From: Gammaproteobacteria bacterium | Lineage (GTDB): Bacteria > Pseudomonadota > Gammaproteobacteria > Poriferisulfidales > GCA-002705445 | Assembly: GCA_002702235.1 (NCBI GenBank) | Contig: NZYO01000022.1 | Span: 1 to 10,848, forward strand | Length of the DNA stretch: 10,848 nucleotides | Reading direction: 5' to 3' | Shown: one piece after another, positions 7,444 to 10,848 of the stretch | Layout of the letters: every line of letters starts with the position of its first letter | How positions within the stretch are numbered: the first letter of the stretch is position 1 | Translations under genes and position numbers: made by a program | The notes under the pieces: generated by a model | What the model was told of the DNA's origin: nothing | The model's input: the letters and a program-made list of their open reading frames with translations, nothing else | Databases searched by the model: none

Positions 7444-7911
7444 TTAAATAAATTTTTTCAATTCTTTTAATGCTTTGTTGTATGCATCTTTTTTAAAATA
7501 GATTACTTTTTTTTCTGGCATATCACTTTCGACCCACATCCAACTATCAAATTCTGGAGTATTATTTACAGAAAAATCAATTTTAAAACTTTCTTCTTTA
7601 ATTTTTAATAAAAACCATATTTGTTTCTGGCCAACGCAAAGCTCTCCATTTCTTTTTTTTTGATACTTTTCTGGCAAATCATATGTTATCCACTTTTTCG
7701 TTTTACCAATAAATATTACATCTTTTTTTGTTAGCCCGGTTTCTTCAAAAAGCTCTCTATATAGTGCCCTCTCCAATGTTTCATTTTTATCTATCCCTCC
7801 TTGGGGGAACTGCCATGCATCTGCACCTATTCGTTTAAATATTAAGAATTGATTTTTGTTATTCATTAATACAATTCCAACATTCTTTCTATATCCTTTG
7901 TTATCTATCAT
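7444..7911 (-). CDS. rppH: RNA pyrophosphohydrolase, Nudix family
   Basis: RppH removes pyrophosphate from 5'-triphosphate (or diphosphate) RNA ends, starting RNase E-dependent mRNA decay. From ATG 7911 it has 155 residues, opening MIDNKGYRKNVGIVL, the family N-terminus. AWQFPQGGID follows, then a complete Nudix box at residues 38-60 (G-x5-E-x7-RELFEETGL). The stretch WITYDLPEKYQ with GQKQIWFLL is characteristic of RppH. An upstream in-frame TTG at 7929 would add six residues, but the ATG fits the family better. No Shine-Dalgarno is apparent. It is divergent from the HAD hydrolase and converges with hemJ. In Pseudomonas rppH also neighbours a HAD-IB hydrolase (PA0335/PA0336, from memory). Confidence 0.95.
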   Translation of the reverse strand: MIDNKGYRKNVGIVLMNNKNQFLIFKRIGADAWQFPQGGIDKNETLERALYRELFEETGLTKKDVIFIGKTKKWITYDLPEKYQKKRNGELCVGQKQIWFLLKIKEESFKIDFSVNNTPEFDSWMWVESDMPEKKVIYFKKDAYNKALKELKKFI

Positions 7912-7966
7912 GCTATTATGGAAATTCAAATTATCATTGATTTTAACAAATTTTAACGAATAACAT
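7912..7966. other. rppH / HAD hydrolase divergent spacer
   Basis: This 55-bp AT-rich spacer lies between two divergent starts. I find no convincing -35/-10 pair on either strand; GATAAT on the minus strand (7930-7935) is the best -10 candidate for rppH. TTTTAAC appears twice (7941-7947 and 7951-7957) as a short tandem motif of unknown meaning. Confidence 0.3.
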
Positions 7967-8632
7967 ATGGAAATTGTACTTTTTGATTTAGATCATACAA
8001 TTATCGACGGGGATACAGACTTTCTTTGGGGTAAGTTTCTCGTTGAAAATAATGTTGTAGACAAAAACTATTATGAATCTAAAAATGAATATTTTTTCCA
8101 AGAGTATCAAGCGGGCAGCCTTGATCCGTTAGAGTTTGCTAGATTTTCTTATAAGCCACTTGCTGACAACGATTACAATAGATTACTTGAGTTAAGAGAG
8201 GCATTTTTTACAAATAAAATAAGAAATATTTTCTATAAAGATGCAGTTGAAATTATAAGAGATAATCAAAGGAAGAATAATATTGTATGTATTGTCACAT
8301 CAACGAATTCTTTTATTTCCCAGCCTGCTGCTGATTTCTTAGAAATACCGCATTTATTAGCTAGTAACCCAGAATTTGTTGACGGAGCTTTTACAGGTAA
8401 TATTGATGGTATAGCATGCTTTAACTCTGGAAAAGTCGATAAAGTGAATGAATGGATGGATAACCTTAGTTTGAATAATGTTGAAAATATTTCTTTTTAT
8501 ACTGACTCACATAATGACTTGCCGTTATTAGAGTTCGTTCCAACGCCAATTGTTGTTAATCCTGATCATAAATTAGATTTGATTTCAAAAGAAAAAAGAT
8601 GGAAGAAGTTAACTTTTAAAGAATTATTATAA
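7967..8632 (+). CDS. HAD-IB hydrolase, phosphoserine phosphatase-like
   Basis: This is a cytoplasmic phosphatase of the haloacid dehalogenase superfamily, subfamily IB. All four motifs are present in 221 residues: FDLDHT (nucleophile D7, acid D9), VTSTNSF (about 110-116), the lysine motif GKVDKV (K156 region), and YTDSHNDLPLLE (D180, D184 for magnesium). The DSHNDLPLL form is typical of the PSPase-like TIGR01490 group, most members of which have no proven substrate. True SerB is less likely because the usual SerB sequence GDGAND is absent. The ATG at 7967 gives the family start MEIVLFDLDHT. The 3' end overlaps the convergent PfkB gene by 6 bp. It could act on phosphoserine, a lipid-linked phosphate or another small phosphomonoester. 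Confidence 0.88.
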   Translation: MEIVLFDLDHTIIDGDTDFLWGKFLVENNVVDKNYYESKNEYFFQEYQAGSLDPLEFARFSYKPLADNDYNRLLELREAFFTNKIRNIFYKDAVEIIRDNQRKNNIVCIVTSTNSFISQPAADFLEIPHLLASNPEFVDGAFTGNIDGIACFNSGKVDKVNEWMDNLSLNNVENISFYTDSHNDLPLLEFVPTPIVVNPDHKLDLISKEKRWKKLTFKELL

Positions 8633-9526
8633 TAAGCTTTTTATTTTATCGAAATTATGATTTTGTGTACCAAAGTGCTCAACTTTTGTAGCGCCTAAAT
8701 TTGCTGATAGAATGCCAATTTTATCCCATGTCATTTTATTTAAAATTCCATAAATAATCCCTGCGCGATATGCATCTCCACATCCCGTTGGATCAACTGC
8801 ATCCACCACCTTAACACTATCTATATGAAAATTTTCTTTTTGTGTAAAGATATCAGAGCCTTTATCGCCATTAGTTATAATAAATACTTTGTTTTCATTT
8901 ACAAAATTATTAAAATCTAAACTAGTTTTTTTTCTAAATAACTCATATTCATAAGAATTCATAACTATATATTTCGCGTTTAATGACATCAATAATAATT
9001 CATCTTTAGTAAACATTGGCATTCCTTGACCAGGATCAAATATAAAAGGAATTTTATGATCTATGAATTCTTGTGTATGCATTAACATACCCTCTTTTCC
9101 ATCAGGAGATACTAAACCAAGCTCTATGCCGTCTGTAGGAATTTTAATTGTATGTGAATATTGCATTGCACCAGGATAAAAAGAAGTTATTTGATTTGAA
9201 TTATTATCAGTCATGATAAAAGCTTGTGCTGAGTAACAATCATCAAGAATTTTTAAAAATCTTGTGTCAATTCCTATTGATTTAAACCAATTGAGATAAT
9301 CATAACCATCTTTTCCAAGTGTCCCTAGGCAGATGGATTTTGCGCCAATACCATTACAATTATAAATTATATTTCCCGCACACCCGCCATAATTTTTTTT
9401 CATATCTTGACACAAAAATGAAATACTCAAATCATTTAACTTTTCTTTAATAAGACTTTCTTCGAAAAAACCGTCAAAAGCTAAAATATTGTCGTATGCA
9501 AAAGATCCTGTAATTAAAGCAGTCAT
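8627..9526 (-). CDS. PfkB-family kinase, adenosine-kinase-like
   Basis: This is a ribokinase-fold small-molecule kinase. The 299-residue protein has the N-terminal PfkB glycine motif GGCAGNIIYN (47-56), with LGTLGKDGYDYL (68-79). The C-terminal anion-hole signature is DPTGCGDAYRAG (245-256), with catalytic base D251. TNGDKGSDIF (218-227) is the usual nucleotide-binding strand. The N-terminal ITGSFAYDNILAFDGFF and the DPTGCGDAYRAG form resemble bacterial proteins annotated as adenosine kinase or carbohydrate kinase. Substrate (adenosine, another nucleoside, or a sugar) cannot be decided from sequence. It follows rubredoxin by nine bases, with AGGA seven bases before its ATG overlapping the rubredoxin stop, so the two are probably co-translated. 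Its 3' end overlaps the HAD gene. Confidence 0.87.
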   Translation of the reverse strand: MTALITGSFAYDNILAFDGFFEESLIKEKLNDLSISFLCQDMKKNYGGCAGNIIYNCNGIGAKSICLGTLGKDGYDYLNWFKSIGIDTRFLKILDDCYSAQAFIMTDNNSNQITSFYPGAMQYSHTIKIPTDGIELGLVSPDGKEGMLMHTQEFIDHKIPFIFDPGQGMPMFTKDELLLMSLNAKYIVMNSYEYELFRKKTSLDFNNFVNENKVFIITNGDKGSDIFTQKENFHIDSVKVVDAVDPTGCGDAYRAGIIYGILNKMTWDKIGILSANLGATKVEHFGTQNHNFDKIKSLL

Positions 9527-9531
9527 GAATC

Positions 9532-9539
9532 AATCCTAT
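9532..9539 (-). promoter_or_regulatory. Ribosome-binding site of the PfkB kinase gene
   Basis: On the minus strand, TAGGA contains the last bases of the rubredoxin stop codon TAG, with seven bases between AGGA and the ATG at 9526. As with erpA, the Shine-Dalgarno overlaps the upstream stop, implying coupled translation. The motif is short, so support is moderate. Confidence 0.45.
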
Positions 9540-9709
9540 TCGATAATATGCATATCAAAATCAGTTTTACTAGCGCCACAATTGGGGCATCGCCATGAAA
9601 CTGGTATATCCTCCCACTTGGTCATTGGTGGAATTCCATCCTCTGGGGACCCAAGTTCTTCATCATAAACCCAACCACATATTAAGCATATATATTTTTT
9701 ATATTTCAT
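9536..9709 (-). CDS. rubA: Rubredoxin
   Basis: Rubredoxin is a small cytoplasmic one-electron carrier with a single iron held by four cysteines. It serves partners such as alkane hydroxylases or peroxide/superoxide-reducing systems. The protein has 57 residues, starting MKYKKYICLICGWVYDEE. It carries C8-x2-C11-G and C41-P-N-C44-G, with the usual PEDGIPP (22-28) and W32, W39 in the core. It is complete and canonical in length. The ATG is at 9709; no Shine-Dalgarno is seen and the upstream region is AT-only. It heads a two-gene unit with the PfkB kinase and is divergent from thiD. Rubredoxin next to thiD/thiE is, as I recall, common in beta- and gammaproteobacteria. Confidence 0.97.
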   Translation of the reverse strand: MKYKKYICLICGWVYDEELGSPEDGIPPMTKWEDIPVSWRCPNCGASKTDFDMHIIE

Positions 9710-9760
9710 AATATATTACTATATACTAAATTATATTGTTAGATTAAAAATAATTATATA
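9710..9760. other. Rubredoxin / thiD divergent spacer
   Basis: This 51-bp spacer has almost no G or C and must serve two divergent genes. On the plus strand TTGTTA (9736-9741) with TATAAT (9757-9762) has a 15-bp spacer, but that -10 overlaps the thiD start codon, so it cannot drive the full-length gene. Several TATA-like hexamers on the minus strand could serve rubredoxin. No promoter can be named with confidence. Confidence 0.3.
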
Positions 9761-10498
9761 ATGAAACGATCAAAAAATTTATTAGTAATAAGTGGTCATG
9801 ATCCAACTGGGGGAGCAGGAATACAAGCAGATATTGAAGTTTCTAGAAACTTTAACATAAAAGTTTTTTCTGTACTTACATGTACGACTATACAAAACAC
9901 TTCTAAAGTAACCAAAGTAACTTCATCCAAAAAAAATTATATTAATAAATCTATAAATGAAATTATTAAAGAATTCAAAATAGACGGTGTGAAAATAGGA
10001 GTTATTCCAAACCTTAGTGTTGCAAAAGAAATATATAATTCTCTGATAAAGCATAAACTTTATAAAAAAAAAATTATTCTAGATCCAATAATTTATTCAG
10101 AATCAGGCTATAAATTTATCTCTGATATAACAAGAAAATATATAATTAATAAAATCCTGCCCTTATGCTTTATAGTAACACCTAATGAATTTGAAGATAA
10201 AATAATAGGTGATGAAATTAATACATTTAGTGGTTATTATTTAATAACAGGTATAAAAACAAAAGATAAAGTAAAATGTTATTTATACAAAAATAAAAGG
10301 TTAAAGAAAATATTTACAAATGATAATAATAAAAAAGTATTCCATGGTACTGGATGTGCTTTATCAACTAGCATAGCCTGTAATCTGATTAATGGTGAGC
10401 AAATTATTAAGTCTATTTTAAAATCGTTGTTATACATATCAAAATGTATTAAAAAATCGAATTTAAAAGGAAAGAAACAATTTCTATTGAATAAATAA
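9761..10498 (+). CDS. thiD: Hydroxymethylpyrimidine/phosphomethylpyrimidine kinase, short and divergent
   Basis: ThiD phosphorylates the thiamine pyrimidine HMP to HMP-P and then HMP-PP. The N-terminus VISGHDPTGGAGIQADIE (9-26) is the ThiD substrate-binding signature. IQNTSKV (44-50), VKIGVI (77-82), LDPII (107-111) and TPNEFE (140-145) follow in family order. The anion hole and catalytic cysteine are intact in HGTGCALS (195-202, C199). At 245 residues it is about 20 shorter than E. coli ThiD, mostly between TPN and the next strand. The usual KGGH segment reads TGIKTK (163-168). The gene is very lysine- and asparagine-rich and about the lowest-GC stretch of the window (8 G/C in the 60 bases 10261-10320). 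Its stop overlaps the thiE ATG (TAATG). Confidence 0.9.
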   Translation: MKRSKNLLVISGHDPTGGAGIQADIEVSRNFNIKVFSVLTCTTIQNTSKVTKVTSSKKNYINKSINEIIKEFKIDGVKIGVIPNLSVAKEIYNSLIKHKLYKKKIILDPIIYSESGYKFISDITRKYIINKILPLCFIVTPNEFEDKIIGDEINTFSGYYLITGIKTKDKVKCYLYKNKRLKKIFTNDNNKKVFHGTGCALSTSIACNLINGEQIIKSILKSLLYISKCIKKSNLKGKKQFLLNK

Positions 10499-10848
10499 TG
10501 AAGAAAATATATCCAATTATTGATAAAGATTTTCTAAAAAAAAATAATTTTCATATAATGGTTCATTTTTTAATCAAGAATAAGATCAATATGGTACAAA
10601 TTCGAGTATCAAAGCCTTACACTTATAAATTATTAAAAAAGATTTTATTAGTAAAAAAAATATGTAAAAAAAATAATTGTAAATTCATTATTAATAACGA
10701 TTTATTAATTGCTAAATTTCTTAATGCTGATGGAGTACATATTGGGCAAAATGATTCTTCGCCTTTAATGGCCAGGAAAATATTAGGTAGCAACAAAATA
10801 ATAGGAGTATCTTGTGGTAATAATATGAGAATCGCATCTACTTATACT
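10498..10848 (+). CDS. thiE: Thiamine phosphate synthase, 5' part (cut by window edge)
   Basis: ThiE joins HMP-PP and thiazole phosphate to make thiamine phosphate. The first 117 residues are present, out of about 200. Recognisable TIM-barrel motifs are KIYPIIDKDFL (3-13), VQIRV (33-37), KFIINNDLLIA (62-72), ADGVHIGQND (77-86) and IIGVSCGNN (101-109). The family's phosphate-contacting lysine in QxRxK appears as serine here (QIRVS, K next in line), and INDR reads INND, replacing the usual Mg-binding Asp with Asn. The GADGVHLGQ-type loop is intact with D86. The ATG overlaps the thiD stop by one base, so the two are translated as a pair, consistent with HMP salvage or synthesis feeding thiamine phosphate. 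hemL often follows in related genomes, but that is outside the window. Confidence 0.9.
   Translation, partial: MKKIYPIIDKDFLKKNNFHIMVHFLIKNKINMVQIRVSKPYTYKLLKKILLVKKICKKNNCKFIINNDLLIAKFLNADGVHIGQNDSSPLMARKILGSNKIIGVSCGNNMRIASTYT

Noticed and set aside
7912..7929. TTG start giving a six-residue longer RppH
   Set aside because: The family N-terminus MID-GYR-NVGI begins exactly at ATG 7911, and the TTG has no ribosome site.
9736..9762. TTGTTA/TATAAT as a thiD promoter
   Set aside because: The -10 hexamer overlaps the thiD ATG and the spacer is 15 bp; transcripts from it would miss the start codon.

Overview
The window looks like part of a compact, AT-rich gammaproteobacterial chromosome. The gene order argC, DUF6776-like protein, bactofilin, erpA, anmK, M23 peptidase, KMSKS-type tyrS, then 16S rRNA is, from memory, the order around PA0662-PA0668 and the adjoining rRNA operon of Pseudomonas aeruginosa. 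The rRNA leader also resembles the E. coli leader. The very low GC, minimal spacers and marine-type 16S 5' region suggest a streamlined pelagic lineage such as SAR86. That placement is an inference from about 365 bases of 16S and overall composition, not a proven assignment.

Layout. Positions 1-365 hold the first quarter of a 16S rRNA gene on the minus strand, cut by the window edge. Positions 366-637 hold its leader and a near-consensus sigma70 promoter, with boxB/boxA/boxC-like elements. tyrS follows at 638-1831 (minus) and reads toward the rRNA. Going plus from 1895 are an M23 peptidoglycan endopeptidase and anmK, which overlap by 17 bp and form an envelope/wall-recycling pair. They converge on a minus-strand operon, transcribed argC, DUF6776-like membrane coiled-coil protein, bactofilin, erpA (6961 down to 4364). 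hemJ (plus) diverges from argC and converges on rppH (minus). rppH is divergent from a phosphoserine-phosphatase-like HAD hydrolase (plus). That gene converges on a minus-strand pair, rubredoxin then a PfkB/adenosine-kinase-like kinase. Finally thiD and the 5' part of thiE run plus off the right edge, overlapping by one base.

Functions present are translation (16S, TyrRS), cell wall remodelling and scaffolding (M23 peptidase, AnmK, bactofilin), arginine synthesis (ArgC), Fe-S maturation, heme synthesis and redox (ErpA, HemJ, rubredoxin), RNA 5'-end turnover (RppH) and thiamine synthesis (ThiD, ThiE). I see no mobile element, CRISPR array, phage gene, toxin-antitoxin pair or defence system. 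The window is a housekeeping region. Its interest lies in extreme compaction, weak or absent Shine-Dalgarno sites, an unusual rRNA leader with a 12-bp direct repeat, and family members (AnmK, ThiD, ThiE) that have lost usually conserved residues.
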